Source: Zavarzinella formosa DSM 19928 (lineage in GTDB: Bacteria > Planctomycetota > Planctomycetia > Gemmatales > Gemmataceae). From it: 38,592 nucleotides of DNA. Positions within the stretch are counted from its first letter, which is position 1. The number at the start of each line of letters is the position of its first letter. The position numbers and the translations under genes are program-made. Positions 7,665-17,406 of the stretch are shown here, in pieces. The notes beneath the pieces are model-generated. The model saw only the letters and a list, made by a program, of their open reading frames with translations, did not search any database and was not told the origin of the DNA. The DNA is taken from NCBI RefSeq assembly GCF_000255705.1, contig NZ_JH636443.1:218317-256908 (forward strand), given 5' to 3'.

Positions 7665-10328
7665 TCAATTCACAAACACAAACTCGTTGCTGTTGAACAT
7701 CACGCGGCACAAACTCGGCCAACCGTGGCGGGTGGCGTGGTCGAGCAATGCCTTTGTCTCGGCATCCGTCGGGGGGCGGCCCCAGCACCACATGGCGGCG
7801 AGGCGGACGCGGGCCTCGGGTATTTTCTCGTCCTCGTTGATCTTCTTCGCAAAATGTTCCGCATGACGGACCATGAAGGCGCTGTTCCACATGGCGAGGG
7901 CTTGTTGCACGGTCACGCTGTTGGTTCGCAACGGGGCAAGCTGATCCCCGGCCGGACAGTCAAGGCTTTCCATCAGCGGGTCGGGAAGCGTGCGGAAAAG
8001 GAACCGGTAGACGCTTCGCCGCCGGCCGGTTTCTCCTTCCAAATCAAAGGCCGCGTAATCGACGACGGGCGTGACATGCACCCCCGGCCGCAGGGCGAAC
8101 TGGCGGTCGCTCGGGCCGCCCATCTTCAAATCAAGCCGGCCGGAAGCAAGCAACACGGTGTCCCGAATCTGTTCGGCGTCGAGACGTTGTCGGTTCATGC
8201 GGGCCAGCCAGCGATTCGACGGGTCGGCGTCCGCCGCTCCGGGTTTTGCCGCGCAGGATTGCCGATAGGTCTCGCTCGTCACAATCAGGCGGTGCAGTTC
8301 CTTTAGAGATTGTTTGCCATCGCGGAACTCGCACGCCAGCCAGTCGAGCAGTTCCGGGTGCGAAGGTTTGTTCCCCATCGCCCCGAAGTCGTTCACCGTG
8401 GCCACCAAGCCTGTGCCGAAATGCCACGCCCAGACGCGATTGACAATCGACCGCCACACCATCGGGTTGTCCCGGCTGGTCAGCCATTCGGCCAGCGCCG
8501 ACCGGCGGGCGGCTTCGTCGTCCATCGCGGGGATGTTGAACCGGGCGGGGAGAGCCGACACGGCTCCCAACCCGCCGGGGGTGGCGACTTCCATCGGCTT
8601 GGTGATTTCCCCCCGCTTCAGCACGTTGACCACGCGGGGTTTTGGGCTGCCCTGATGGCCGCCGTCCGGCAGGATGCTGGCGCCGACCGAATACACCAGC
8701 GTCGGTTTGGGCAGGGCGGCCATCGATGTTTCCACTTGTTGCAACATCGTCGTGCGGAAGAACTGCCGGACTTCGTCGTCCGTCCATTTCTCCACAGGCG
8801 TGTCGAGCCGGGATCGCATTTCGGCGACCGTCGCCGGGGGAACCGGGGCGACGTTGGTGACACTCAGCCGGAACTTGCCGATCAAGTGGCCGCCCCCGTG
8901 CAGTTGCTTCAACCGCACGGTGATCTTGCTCCCGGCCGGGACGCTCGCGGGTTTGGCGAACGGCAGCACGGCCGCATGCGGCTTGCCCACTTCCGGGTAA
9001 ATGCCCCAGGCAGTTTTCTCGTTGCCATCAAGGGCATGTTGAATTGTCCACCCGGCTTGATCGTGGTCGGCGGTCGCCCCGGCGAGGGTGATCTTCTCCG
9101 GCTTGTCGGCGCCGGGCTTGAGAAGTTCAACTTCGATCTCGCTCAGATGCAGGTTGCCGTTGTCCTGCCGGCCGGGTCCGTGGTGCGGCAGGGAATCATC
9201 GGTCAATACTTCTAGCCGCAACGCGGTGGCTTGTTCGCCGGGCACCGGGGCGACAACGGTGACCACATCCGTCTCCGGGCGTTTGCCGCGTGAAAGGATG
9301 GAGCCATCGGGCTGGCAAACCAGTTCGGCGCCGCCCGTCGAGAGATACGTTTCCGGAATCAGCGTTTGCCATTTGGCCTCGGCCGCTTTTCGCTCGGCGA
9401 TCAAACCCCCCAATTGTAACCGCAACACATTTGGGGGAGTGTCCACAATCCCGGAGGTCAGGCGTTGCTTGTCACGCAGCAAGGCGGCCCGTTTGGCGGC
9501 GACGGCCGGTTGCGTGTCCACATTCCGGTTGCCCCGGTCGGCCCCGGCGAACACGGCTTGCAGGGCGTAGTAATCGGCCTGCGAAATGGGGTCGAACTTA
9601 TGATCGTGACAGCGGGCGCAATGCACGGTCGTGCTGGTGAAGGTTTGCATCACCGTGGTCACGATGTCGTCCCGGTCGAGATATCGGCCCATCTGCCGGT
9701 CGAGCGTGTCTTCCCGGATGTCCCGCAAGGTGCTTTCATCCCAAGGCCCGGCGGCCAGCAACCCGAGGGCGACGGTCGCCTGCGGATCGGCCGGGTATAA
9801 GGCATCCCCGGCGATCTGCTCGCGAACGAACTTCGAGTAAGGCGTGTCTCCGTTGAATGAATTGATGAGGTAATCGCGGTATGGCCAGGCATTCTCCCGC
9901 ACGCGGTCCTGATCATGCCCGTGCGTCTCCGCAAAGTGGACGGCATCCATCCACCGGCGGGCCTGCCGCTCCCCGTGACGGGGCGAGGCCAGCAACCGGT
10001 CAACCAGTTTCGCATAAGCATCCGGCGAGTTGTCGGCGGCGAAGCGTTCCATTTCTTCCGGCGTCGGCGGCAAGCCGGTCAGGTCGTGGGTCACGCGGCG
10101 AATCAACGTCCGCCGGTCGGCCTCGGCGGCCGTCGAAATCTTCTTCTCCGCCAGTTTGGCCCGAATAAACGCATCCACCGGATGCGCCGCCCCCGCCGGG
10201 ACCGCCGGTTTGTTCAACGGCCGCACCGCCCACCAATCCGCGGCTTTCACCGGCGGCTCGGCCGACACGCCGATACTGGTGACGACCATCATGGCCGATA
10301 GCGACAGAAGACGACGAACCACGAGCAT
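7665..10328 (-). CDS. DUF1549/DUF1553 domain protein with CxxCH
   Basis: An 887-residue protein. The ATG at 10328 gives a signal peptide (MLVVRRLLSLSAMMVVTSIGVSA); an open frame extends about 29 codons further upstream but has no leader character. The DUF1549 (PSCyt2) domain spans about residues 48-255: HPVDAFIRAKL, DLTGLPPTPEE, RHGERQARRWMD, and CARCH at 237-241 followed by DHKFDPIS. A variable beta-rich region follows, and DUF1553 (PSD1) spans about 610-870 (NRVWAWHFGTGLV, LKELHRLIVTSETYRQS, RLDAEQIRD). The N-terminal PSCyt1 cytochrome domain that often precedes DUF1549 is absent. The family is typical of planctomycetes and has no settled function; an exported heme protein is likely. The usual DUF1501 partner is not adjacent. 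Confidence 0.92.
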   Translation of the reverse strand: MLVVRRLLSLSAMMVVTSIGVSAEPPVKAADWWAVRPLNKPAVPAGAAHPVDAFIRAKLAEKKISTAAEADRRTLIRRVTHDLTGLPPTPEEMERFAADNSPDAYAKLVDRLLASPRHGERQARRWMDAVHFAETHGHDQDRVRENAWPYRDYLINSFNGDTPYSKFVREQIAGDALYPADPQATVALGLLAAGPWDESTLRDIREDTLDRQMGRYLDRDDIVTTVMQTFTSTTVHCARCHDHKFDPISQADYYALQAVFAGADRGNRNVDTQPAVAAKRAALLRDKQRLTSGIVDTPPNVLRLQLGGLIAERKAAEAKWQTLIPETYLSTGGAELVCQPDGSILSRGKRPETDVVTVVAPVPGEQATALRLEVLTDDSLPHHGPGRQDNGNLHLSEIEVELLKPGADKPEKITLAGATADHDQAGWTIQHALDGNEKTAWGIYPEVGKPHAAVLPFAKPASVPAGSKITVRLKQLHGGGHLIGKFRLSVTNVAPVPPATVAEMRSRLDTPVEKWTDDEVRQFFRTTMLQQVETSMAALPKPTLVYSVGASILPDGGHQGSPKPRVVNVLKRGEITKPMEVATPGGLGAVSALPARFNIPAMDDEAARRSALAEWLTSRDNPMVWRSIVNRVWAWHFGTGLVATVNDFGAMGNKPSHPELLDWLACEFRDGKQSLKELHRLIVTSETYRQSCAAKPGAADADPSNRWLARMNRQRLDAEQIRDTVLLASGRLDLKMGGPSDRQFALRPGVHVTPVVDYAAFDLEGETGRRRSVYRFLFRTLPDPLMESLDCPAGDQLAPLRTNSVTVQQALAMWNSAFMVRHAEHFAKKINEDEKIPEARVRLAAMWCWGRPPTDAETKALLDHATRHGWPSLCRVMFNSNEFVFVN

Positions 10329-10606
10329 CAACGAATTCCCCGGAAGGAGAAGGTGGGTATGGTCATTGTCCCACCGGTGAGGGATGTTTGCAAACCCCAA
10401 ATGCGAAAGGAACATGGCCGGGCAGAGGCTGGAAATTCAACCGTTCGGCAAATTTCTCCTGTCGGCGTTTCTCGCCCAATTTCAACCGGCCATCGGCAGG
10501 TGACCGCCCCCGGCAATTCTGTTACACTTTACCCCTCCCGTTCGTCCATTCGTTGGCTTATCATAGCCCTCACACGAATCTTGAACTTCAACCACGAGGA
10601 TCGGTC

Positions 10607-12370
10607 ATGCGTGCCGCCGGCCTGTCCATATTGTTGCTCGCCATTGCCCTGATGGCCTCTTCTCATGATTTGACGGCCCAAGTCGTCAAAACCGAGGTCA
10701 AGAAGGACGTCGCCAAAAAAGAAGAAGCCAAGACGGAGGAGAAGGACGAGCCTTTCAACCAACTCAAGGCCGATTTGGAGACGATCAAATCTGGCGGCTA
10801 TGCGGACGACGTGAAATCCCTCACGGACTTTTTCCGCAATCACACGGTCAAGGAAACCGACAAGGCGAAGGTGCTCGCCCTTATCAAGAAACTGGGGGAC
10901 GACTCGTTCGAGAGCCGTCAGGATGCCTCCCGCGAACTGGGCAAGAGCGGCGTCGGAGCCATCGCCCTGATCCGGACGGCCCTCAAGGACGGCGACCCGG
11001 AAATCGTCCGCCGGTGTGAGCTCGCGTTGAAGACGCTGGAGAAAGTCCCCACGCGGTCGCTGGCGCTGGCCGCCGCCCGGTTGCTGACGAAGTACAAGGA
11101 CGACACGATCACCGAAGTCCTCATGAATTACCTGCCGATCTGCGACGACGAATCGGTCGCCGAGGAAATTCACAACACGTTCGTGGCCCTCGCCATCCGG
11201 GACGGCAAACGGGATCCGGTTCTCGACGCCGCGCTGGAAAACCGCGATGTGTTGAAGCGATCAGCCGCCGCCGAGGCGTTCACGCGAGTGAACGACAAGG
11301 ACAGCCGGGCCAAGATGAAGGAGTTTCTCAAGAAGGAAGCCGACAGCGACATCAAACTGGTGATCGCCCTCTCGCTGGTGAACGACGCCCGCGACAAAGA
11401 ACTGATTCCCGAAGTCATCCGGCTGATGCCCGAAGTGAACGCGGACAAGGCTTGGAAAACCGAGGAACTGATGTGGCGGCTCGCCGGGGAAGAAGGGCCG
11501 CCGATCTCGATGGGCTCCGACAAGCCGAGCCGCGAAAAGGCCCGCGACGAATGGAAGAAATGGTGGGAGGTTAACGAGAAGAAAGTGGACATGGCCAAGC
11601 TCGACGCGGAATCGAGCTACGGGCTGACCATCGTGTGCGAGTCCCCCCTGCGGGGCGGTCTTGGCCGGGTGGTCGCCCTCACCGGGGACGGCAAGGAACG
11701 CTGGAGCATCAAGGGCCTGAACTGGCCGATGGACGCGGTTCCGCTGCCCGGCAAAAAAGTGTTGATCGCCGAGCATAACCGCAATCGGATCATCGAACGC
11801 GAAATCGACGGCAAGGAAATCTGGAGCGAGAACATCAACCAACCGGTGAGCTGCGGCCGGTTGCCGAACGGGATCAGTTGGGGCATTGGCCGGAATCAGA
11901 TCATCGAGTGGGAACGCGGGGACAAGGTTCCGCACAAGCAGGTCTTCACGTTCATCCGCAATGAATACGACATCGTGGCGGGAGCGAGGCTCAAGAGCGG
12001 AGAGTATGTGTTGCTCACCCAGAATTCGCAATTGCTGAAGGTTGACCGCAAGGGAACCATCGCCAAGGTTCACGCGGTCGGCGGCAACGGCGTGAATTAC
12101 TATTCCACGGTGGACGTGCTTCCCAGCGGAAAAATCCTCGTCACCCTGATGAACAGCCTGACGGAATTCGACCTGGAAAGCGGCAAGCCGGGCTGGACCG
12201 TCAACTATCAGTTCGCCACCTCGGCCGTGCGCCTGCGAAACGGCAACACGCTGGTGGGCAATCAGAACAACGGCCGGATTCAGGAACTGGACAAGGAAGG
12301 CAAGCCGACCAAGTGGGAATACAAGGGAACCGACCCGTCATTCCGGCCGTTCCGGGCGTTTAAGCGGTAA
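10607..12370 (+). CDS. Secreted HEAT-repeat and beta-propeller protein
   Basis: A 587-residue protein. The ATG at 10607 has GAGGA six bases upstream and gives a signal peptide (MRAAGLSILLLAIALMASSH). A Lys/Glu-rich linker covers about residues 28-50. HEAT-like helical repeats follow at about 80-260 (SFESRQDASRELGKSG, DPEIVRRCELALKTL). After a WKKWWEVNEKK segment, the C-terminal 250 residues form a PQQ/NHL-type propeller with repeated 'LPGKKVLIAEHNRNRIIE' and 'LRNGNTLVGNQNNGRIQELD' blades. Such propellers bind ligands or partners rather than catalyse. The gene diverges from the DUF1549/DUF1553 gene over a 278-bp region that must carry both promoters. Confidence 0.8.
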   Translation: MRAAGLSILLLAIALMASSHDLTAQVVKTEVKKDVAKKEEAKTEEKDEPFNQLKADLETIKSGGYADDVKSLTDFFRNHTVKETDKAKVLALIKKLGDDSFESRQDASRELGKSGVGAIALIRTALKDGDPEIVRRCELALKTLEKVPTRSLALAAARLLTKYKDDTITEVLMNYLPICDDESVAEEIHNTFVALAIRDGKRDPVLDAALENRDVLKRSAAAEAFTRVNDKDSRAKMKEFLKKEADSDIKLVIALSLVNDARDKELIPEVIRLMPEVNADKAWKTEELMWRLAGEEGPPISMGSDKPSREKARDEWKKWWEVNEKKVDMAKLDAESSYGLTIVCESPLRGGLGRVVALTGDGKERWSIKGLNWPMDAVPLPGKKVLIAEHNRNRIIEREIDGKEIWSENINQPVSCGRLPNGISWGIGRNQIIEWERGDKVPHKQVFTFIRNEYDIVAGARLKSGEYVLLTQNSQLLKVDRKGTIAKVHAVGGNGVNYYSTVDVLPSGKILVTLMNSLTEFDLESGKPGWTVNYQFATSAVRLRNGNTLVGNQNNGRIQELDKEGKPTKWEYKGTDPSFRPFRAFKR

Positions 12371-12380
12371 TTTGATCGGC

Positions 12381-12483
12381 TGTGAGCCATGAGCTGTGAG
12401 CCATGAGCAAAAACCAGAAAGACCAATTGGTTTTGCTCATGGCTCATGGCTCATGGCTCACAGCTCACAGCTCACGGCTCACA
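12381..12483. repeat. Heptameric GCTCAYR tandem repeats in inverted arrangement
   Basis: Positions 12435-12483 are seven head-to-tail heptamers: three GCTCATG, two GCTCACA, one GCTCACG, one GCTCACA. Positions 12381-12408 hold four heptamers of the same unit on the other strand (TGTGAGC/CATGAGC). Between them AAAAACCA (12409-12416) can pair with TGGTTTT (12428-12434). The whole can fold as a long hairpin. It resembles the short tandemly repeated repetitive (STRR) sequences known from cyanobacteria. It lies between convergent genes, a few bases from the stop of the esterase. Confidence 0.85.
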
Positions 12484-12489
12484 GCTCCA

Positions 12490-13731
12490 TCACTTCCCCA
12501 AATGTTTGTCCGCGAAATCCAAGAACGCCCCCCAGTCTTCTTTGTTCATCGAATGTTTTCCGGGCCGGACGAAATAGCCCAATCGGCTTGAAAGCAGTTT
12601 GCTGATCGGCGGCGGTTCTGACGCCCCCAATCCTTCCACGCCCAAGAAACGATAGACACTATCGGCGGCCTTCAGCACCTCGAACTGGCCGTTCGGGTTG
12701 GCCCAGGTGTCTTCTTGGGCGTTGGAAAACAACACCGGGCGGGGGGCGCAGATGGCCACCAGATCGTTTTGATCGAACGGCAGTCTCGTCGGGTCGGCGC
12801 TGAATTTCTTGAACTCGGCGTTGAACCAGTGCGGGAAGCGGTCGTTGATCTGTTTCACGCTTTCGCCCACGGTTCCGCGGCTCGGGGCGGTGCCGCCGCA
12901 TCCGGCTTGGTGCGGGATGCCGATGGCGATTCGATCATCGAAGGCCGTCGCCAAGAGGGCCGTTTTGCCCATCCGGGAATGGCCGACGCAGACAATCTTT
13001 TTCGGGTCAATCCCCGGTCGGGCGACCAAGTGGTCCACGATGCGATGCACGCCCCACGCCCAGCAGGCGATGCTGGTGGTGTCGAGGTCTTTCGGCAGGT
13101 GCGGGCGAATGCCGCCGCGAGCATCGGCCCGGTCGGGGTCGATGTCCCCGGCGTAGAAAGTGGCGACGGCGTATCCCCGGTCAATCGTCTGTTCGAGGTT
13201 CCAGACATCCGCTTGTTTGCCTCGTCCCTCTTCGGTGGCTTTGTTGTTCTTCACGCCCGGATAATTCGGGTAGATCCACGATGTCGGCACGGCGACCTTG
13301 GGGTCATCCACAATGGCGTGATTGCCGCAGAAGTTCGGGCCGACGAAACAGCCGACGGGTTCCTTGCGGCCGTTCGGCGAGACGATCAAAACTCGCAAAA
13401 GGTGATCGGGGAAGCCGAAGTCCAGCCCCACTTCTTCCAGCGTGGCTTTGCCGCCAAACGCTTTCTCATCCTTATGCAATGATTTGACCTGAAACTTCAT
13501 CACGGGGGGCAGCGTGCCGTACATGTAGTGCTGAAAGAGAGCCTTGAGTTCCGGCCGGCGTTTCTCGGCCCATTGTTCCTTGGTGGAAACCTTGGAACCG
13601 TCGAGCATCACCAGCGGGTCCGGCAGTCCGGGTTTGGAGGGCAGGTCCTTGGCCTCTGGATAGGCGGCGCCGCCCCGGCCGGCGAACAGGGAGAAGAGAC
13701 TCAGCATCAGGGGAAACCACGCATGTTTCAT
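12490..13731 (-). CDS. CE15-like (glucuronoyl esterase-type) secreted alpha/beta hydrolase
   Basis: A 413-residue protein. The ATG at 13731 has GAAGGA seven bases upstream and starts a signal peptide (MKHAWFPLMLSLFSLFAGRGGA). Open frame continues upstream without leader features. The nucleophile motif is GHSRMGK at 250-256 with Ser252, followed by PHQAGCGGTAPSRGT; this matches the GxSRxGK signature of carbohydrate esterase family 15. Near the C-terminus, RPGKHSMNKEDW supplies the expected catalytic His. CE15 enzymes cut the ester between lignin alcohols and 4-O-methyl-glucuronic acid in xylan; an acetyl-ester substrate is also possible. It diverges from the transglutaminase-like gene over 193 bp. 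Confidence 0.8.
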   Translation of the reverse strand: MKHAWFPLMLSLFSLFAGRGGAAYPEAKDLPSKPGLPDPLVMLDGSKVSTKEQWAEKRRPELKALFQHYMYGTLPPVMKFQVKSLHKDEKAFGGKATLEEVGLDFGFPDHLLRVLIVSPNGRKEPVGCFVGPNFCGNHAIVDDPKVAVPTSWIYPNYPGVKNNKATEEGRGKQADVWNLEQTIDRGYAVATFYAGDIDPDRADARGGIRPHLPKDLDTTSIACWAWGVHRIVDHLVARPGIDPKKIVCVGHSRMGKTALLATAFDDRIAIGIPHQAGCGGTAPSRGTVGESVKQINDRFPHWFNAEFKKFSADPTRLPFDQNDLVAICAPRPVLFSNAQEDTWANPNGQFEVLKAADSVYRFLGVEGLGASEPPPISKLLSSRLGYFVRPGKHSMNKEDWGAFLDFADKHLGK

Positions 13732-13924
13732 GGGGAGATCCTTCGGGAACGATTCGCGGTCGAGTATACCAGAAGGGATGCCGCCCGTCGCCCGGCAAAA
13801 CGCCATAATCGACAGGGATGCGGGCCACGGATTTTCCATCGCCGATTCCCTTGTCATCTTCGGTCATGACCGGGTACACTTCTCTTATTCGCAAAGCCCG
13901 CGCCTTTCCGTAGAGAACCATCCC

Positions 13925-15733
13925 ATGCGTGCTCGCCTCTGTGTTCTTGGCCTGACCCTGGCCGTTTGTTCGTTATCGCTGGCCGATGATGAGCCGTCGC
14001 CGCTTCAGGAGATCACCGATCTGCAGAAGAACGGGAAGCTCTTCGAGAAATCCCAGTACAAGATCGTGCGGGCGGCGGCGGCCCGGTCCTTCCAGATTCG
14101 CTTTGAGGACAAAATCAAGCAGGGTTTCGGCGAGGATCATTCCGCGATCATGGGCTGGTTCGCGGACAAGACCCGCACCGACATCCGCGAAGAACTGTTC
14201 ACGGCCATCCATGAAAAGAAAGATGACATCGCCAAGGCCCTGGAGATTTTCAAGGTTCTCTGGAAGGCCAACCCGGAAGCCGTCGCCAAGTATCCCAATC
14301 TCGCCATCGCCATCAGCGTGGTGTGGGACAACCCGAGGGCCATTTACGATTATCGCGGCCACCAAGTGCGGACCAAGAGCAAGCTCCCCGAAGGGCACAT
14401 GGCCCGCAAGCCGCTCGATGAATTCAACTATCACACGGAACACGCCAAAGCCGTGCAGGGGAAGGAACCGTTCAACCGTCTGCAAGTGTTGCCGTGGGAG
14501 TTCCTCATCTATGTGGTGGATCACCGCACGCCGGACAAGGAGCGGGACTGGGCGATCACGAACTACCAGACGAAGCGACCGATGATCGGCAAGATTTACG
14601 AGACCGACGTCAAGTACGACATGGAAATGCTCCGAACCCAAAGCGCGGTTTGCAAGCTGAATGACCACGATTACACGCTGGCGGACATCAAGAAATACGG
14701 CGGCGTGTGCGCCATGCAAGCCGATTTCGCGGCCCGCGTCGGCAAGAGCCTGGCGGTTCCGGCGGCCTATGTCGGCGGGGAATCTCAGTTTCAGGGATTG
14801 CACGCCTGGGTGATGTGGGTGGAGGTGAAATCAGCGACGGCCAACAATGTGCAGTTCACGCTGGAATCGCACGGCCGCTATCTGGGGGACAACTATTACA
14901 CCGGGCAACTGATCGACCCGCAGACCGGCGACGAGATTCTGGACCGGGACATGGAACGCCGCCTGTCCGCGGCCGCCTCGGATCGCACGGGCAAGCGACA
15001 GGCCGAACTGGCGATGGAGTTCTACCCCGAACTGGCCGAGAAGAATTCTTTCGACAAGAAAGCCCGCCTCAAGTTCCTTGACGGCGTTCTGCGACTTTCT
15101 CCGCATAACGAAGACGCTTGGATCGAACTCGCCCGCATGACCAAAGACGGCGACATCGGCAAGGAAGAAAAAGAGATCATCCGGGCGTATGTGAACAAAC
15201 TGGTCTTCATCTTCCAAAAATATCCCGACTTTTCGTGGAAGATCGTGGGCGACTTCGTGAGCGTTTACAACGACAACCGCGAACACCGGAACAACCTGTT
15301 CGAGAAATTGGCCCAAATGTACGAGAAGGCCCTCCGGCCCGATCTGGCTTGCGAGTGCCGCATCAAGTGGGCCGAATTCCAAAAGGAAGATGCGGCCGCC
15401 GCCACCGGGGCGAAGCAGACATCCATCTGGGTGTACACGGCCAAGGGGTTGAGCGAGTCGATCAAGAAATTCCCCGACGAGGGGCGTTATGTCCCCAAGA
15501 TGCTCGACTCCGTGAAGGAAGTGACCGGCAAATACAAAGCCGGCAAAGACACAATGGCCTCCCTGTATGTCGAACTGGCGAACAAAACCTCCGCCAAACG
15601 CGGCACCGAGGTCAGCAAGTTCTACGTGAAGACCATGACCGAAGGGATGGAATTCCTGAAGGCCGAAAAGAAGACCAAGGAACTCGACTTGCTCAAGCGG
15701 GCCGTTGCCGCGAACGGCGTGGTGATTGATTGA
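13925..15733 (+). CDS. Secreted transglutaminase-like protein
   Basis: A 602-residue protein. The ATG at 13925 gives a signal peptide (MRARLCVLGLTLAVCSLSLA). Residues about 170-345 carry a transglutaminase-like core: the Cys in YGGVCAMQADFAARVG (C262) and the His in GLHAWVMWVEV (H293), with a third acidic residue probably in the following strand. The C-terminal 250 residues are helical and TPR-like (NEDAWIELARMTKDG). Members of this superfamily act as proteases, amidases or cross-linking enzymes; the substrate cannot be read from the sequence. The gene ends before an 18-bp perfect terminator hairpin. Confidence 0.72.
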   Translation: MRARLCVLGLTLAVCSLSLADDEPSPLQEITDLQKNGKLFEKSQYKIVRAAAARSFQIRFEDKIKQGFGEDHSAIMGWFADKTRTDIREELFTAIHEKKDDIAKALEIFKVLWKANPEAVAKYPNLAIAISVVWDNPRAIYDYRGHQVRTKSKLPEGHMARKPLDEFNYHTEHAKAVQGKEPFNRLQVLPWEFLIYVVDHRTPDKERDWAITNYQTKRPMIGKIYETDVKYDMEMLRTQSAVCKLNDHDYTLADIKKYGGVCAMQADFAARVGKSLAVPAAYVGGESQFQGLHAWVMWVEVKSATANNVQFTLESHGRYLGDNYYTGQLIDPQTGDEILDRDMERRLSAAASDRTGKRQAELAMEFYPELAEKNSFDKKARLKFLDGVLRLSPHNEDAWIELARMTKDGDIGKEEKEIIRAYVNKLVFIFQKYPDFSWKIVGDFVSVYNDNREHRNNLFEKLAQMYEKALRPDLACECRIKWAEFQKEDAAAATGAKQTSIWVYTAKGLSESIKKFPDEGRYVPKMLDSVKEVTGKYKAGKDTMASLYVELANKTSAKRGTEVSKFYVKTMTEGMEFLKAEKKTKELDLLKRAVAANGVVID

Positions 15734-15764
15734 GCAAACAGAACATGATGTGATCTGAAAGAAG

Positions 15765-15804
15765 CAAAGGGCGGGTGTCAAATACCTTTGACACCCGCCC
15801 TTTG
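15765..15804. terminator. Bidirectional terminator hairpin between convergent genes
   Basis: An 18-bp perfect stem (15765-15782 with 15787-15804) with a TACC loop. The stem is flanked by AAA/TTT ends, so each strand ends in a short U run, as a two-way intrinsic terminator would. It lies 31 bases after the transglutaminase-like gene and 17 bases before the stop of the DUF1501 gene. Confidence 0.85.
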
Positions 15805-15821
15805 TCATCTCTGTCGAATCT

Positions 15822-17219
15822 TCAGCCAAACAATTCCAACAGCGGTTCGCCGGTGCTGAGGGGCTTCGTCAGACCTTCCTTGGTCACGCGGGATTCATAC
15901 GGCACTCCCAGCGAGTGGAAGATCGTGGCGCTGAGGTCTTGCGGGCGGACGGGTTTGTCCTTCACGAAGGCCGCGATCTTGTCCGATTCGCCGTAGACGG
16001 CCCCGCCGCGAATACCGCCCCCGGCCAGGATGGATGAGTAACACGTCGGCCAATGCTGACGGCCGGGGGAGGCACTCCCGTTTTGGTTGATGCGCGGAGT
16101 GCGGCCAAATTCCCCGGTGACCACCACCAGCGTTTTTTCCAACATGCCCCGCTCTTGCAAATCAGTGAACAAGGCCGTCAAGGCGGTGTCGAGAACCGGC
16201 AAGCAATAGCCCATGCCGTAAGAACCATTGCCAAAGGCATTGCCCATGCCCATTTCGCCGCCGTGCATGTCCCAACTGGAACTCGGCGGGCCGCCGCCAA
16301 CCTGACCGGGAGACTGGCCGGTCCACCCGTTGACCGTGACGAAGCCCACGCCCGATTCGACCAACCGCCGGGCGAGCAGCAGGTTTTGCCCGAGGGGATT
16401 GCGGCCGTAACGGTCGCGGACTTTCGGGTCTTCGCGGTCCACCTCGAACGCCTGCCGAGGGCCGGCTGAAGTGGCCAGTTCAAACCCGCGATGTTGCAAG
16501 TCCTGCCACTCTTGTTTCTTGATCTGCCTGGCGTCGTTGAGGCCGTCGAGCAGTTCGCGGCGTGCCGTCATGCGGGCGACGGGTTCCGTCGGGGAGAACA
16601 CGTCGGGCGCCTTGAACCCCGGTTTGGAGGGATTGTTCTCGGCCGTGCCGACGAACAGCGGGGCATGGGGGGCGCCGAGGGTGCCGCCGGTGCCGATGTT
16701 CGGGGCGCAGAAAACCGGGTCGCCGATGCACTTGATGAGCCACACATAAGAGGCCACGCTGCGTTCGCTCGGCCGCACTTTGGACAAGATCGAGCCGAGA
16801 TACGGGGAATCCAACGGGGCGTTGGCCTGACCGCTCAGGAGGTGGTGCATCGCGTCGAAGTGGTTGCTGATGTTGCCCACATGCGTCATCGAGCGGATCA
16901 GCGTGAAATACTTGGTCATCTTGGCGAGTTGCGGCGCCAGTTCGCTGATCCTCATGCCCGGAACCGCCGTGGCGGCCGGTTTGTATGGCCCGCGAATCTC
17001 GGCCGGGGCATCCGGCTTCAAGTCCCATGTGTCAAGATGGCTCGGGCCGCCACATAACAGGATGAAGATGCAAGACCGGTCGGTGGCCTTCGTTTTGCCA
17101 TCCGCCCCGACGCGGGCGGCAACCATTCCGGGAACGCCCAAACTCAATGCCCCGGCCCCGCCGAGTTGAAGCATGCGACGGCGGGAAATCAGGTGACTGG
17201 CATCACTCATCTGTTTCAT
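15822..17219 (-). CDS. DUF1501 family exported protein
   Basis: A 465-residue protein from the ATG at 17219; a second ATG lies three codons on. The leader contains SRRRMLQLGGAGALSLG, a Tat-like motif. DUF1501 landmarks follow: CIFILLCGGPSHLDTWDLKP, GMRISELAPQLAKMTKYF, RRLVESGVGFVTV, SSWDMHGG and VVVTGEFGRTPRIN with RQHWP. The Asp/His/Glu positions expected for the alkaline-phosphatase-like fold are present. It shares little detail with the DUF1501 proteins at 2520 and 37762, which are closer to each other in their GRDHN motif. No DUF1549 partner adjoins it. It diverges from the Cys-rich protein gene over 187 bp. Confidence 0.9.
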   Translation of the reverse strand: MKQMSDASHLISRRRMLQLGGAGALSLGVPGMVAARVGADGKTKATDRSCIFILLCGGPSHLDTWDLKPDAPAEIRGPYKPAATAVPGMRISELAPQLAKMTKYFTLIRSMTHVGNISNHFDAMHHLLSGQANAPLDSPYLGSILSKVRPSERSVASYVWLIKCIGDPVFCAPNIGTGGTLGAPHAPLFVGTAENNPSKPGFKAPDVFSPTEPVARMTARRELLDGLNDARQIKKQEWQDLQHRGFELATSAGPRQAFEVDREDPKVRDRYGRNPLGQNLLLARRLVESGVGFVTVNGWTGQSPGQVGGGPPSSSWDMHGGEMGMGNAFGNGSYGMGYCLPVLDTALTALFTDLQERGMLEKTLVVVTGEFGRTPRINQNGSASPGRQHWPTCYSSILAGGGIRGGAVYGESDKIAAFVKDKPVRPQDLSATIFHSLGVPYESRVTKEGLTKPLSTGEPLLELFG

Positions 17220-17406
17220 CCGGAAAAGGGGCGTCAGGCGGGAGGGGCGATTGGCTGGCTCGATCACCAAGCCCCAAGATACACCATCGCCGAACCGATC
17301 TCCAATCGCAAATCAAGAAACTCGCCCGAGGATTCCTGCATGAATTTTTCCCTGTTCGCCTTCCATTGGATATGATGACGTTGCATCCGTGACTCTCCCA
17401 CCCCGC

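Noticed and set aside
12435-12483. Heptamer array considered as a CRISPR
   Set aside because: The units are seven bases with no spacers and no cas genes nearby, so it is a simple tandem array.
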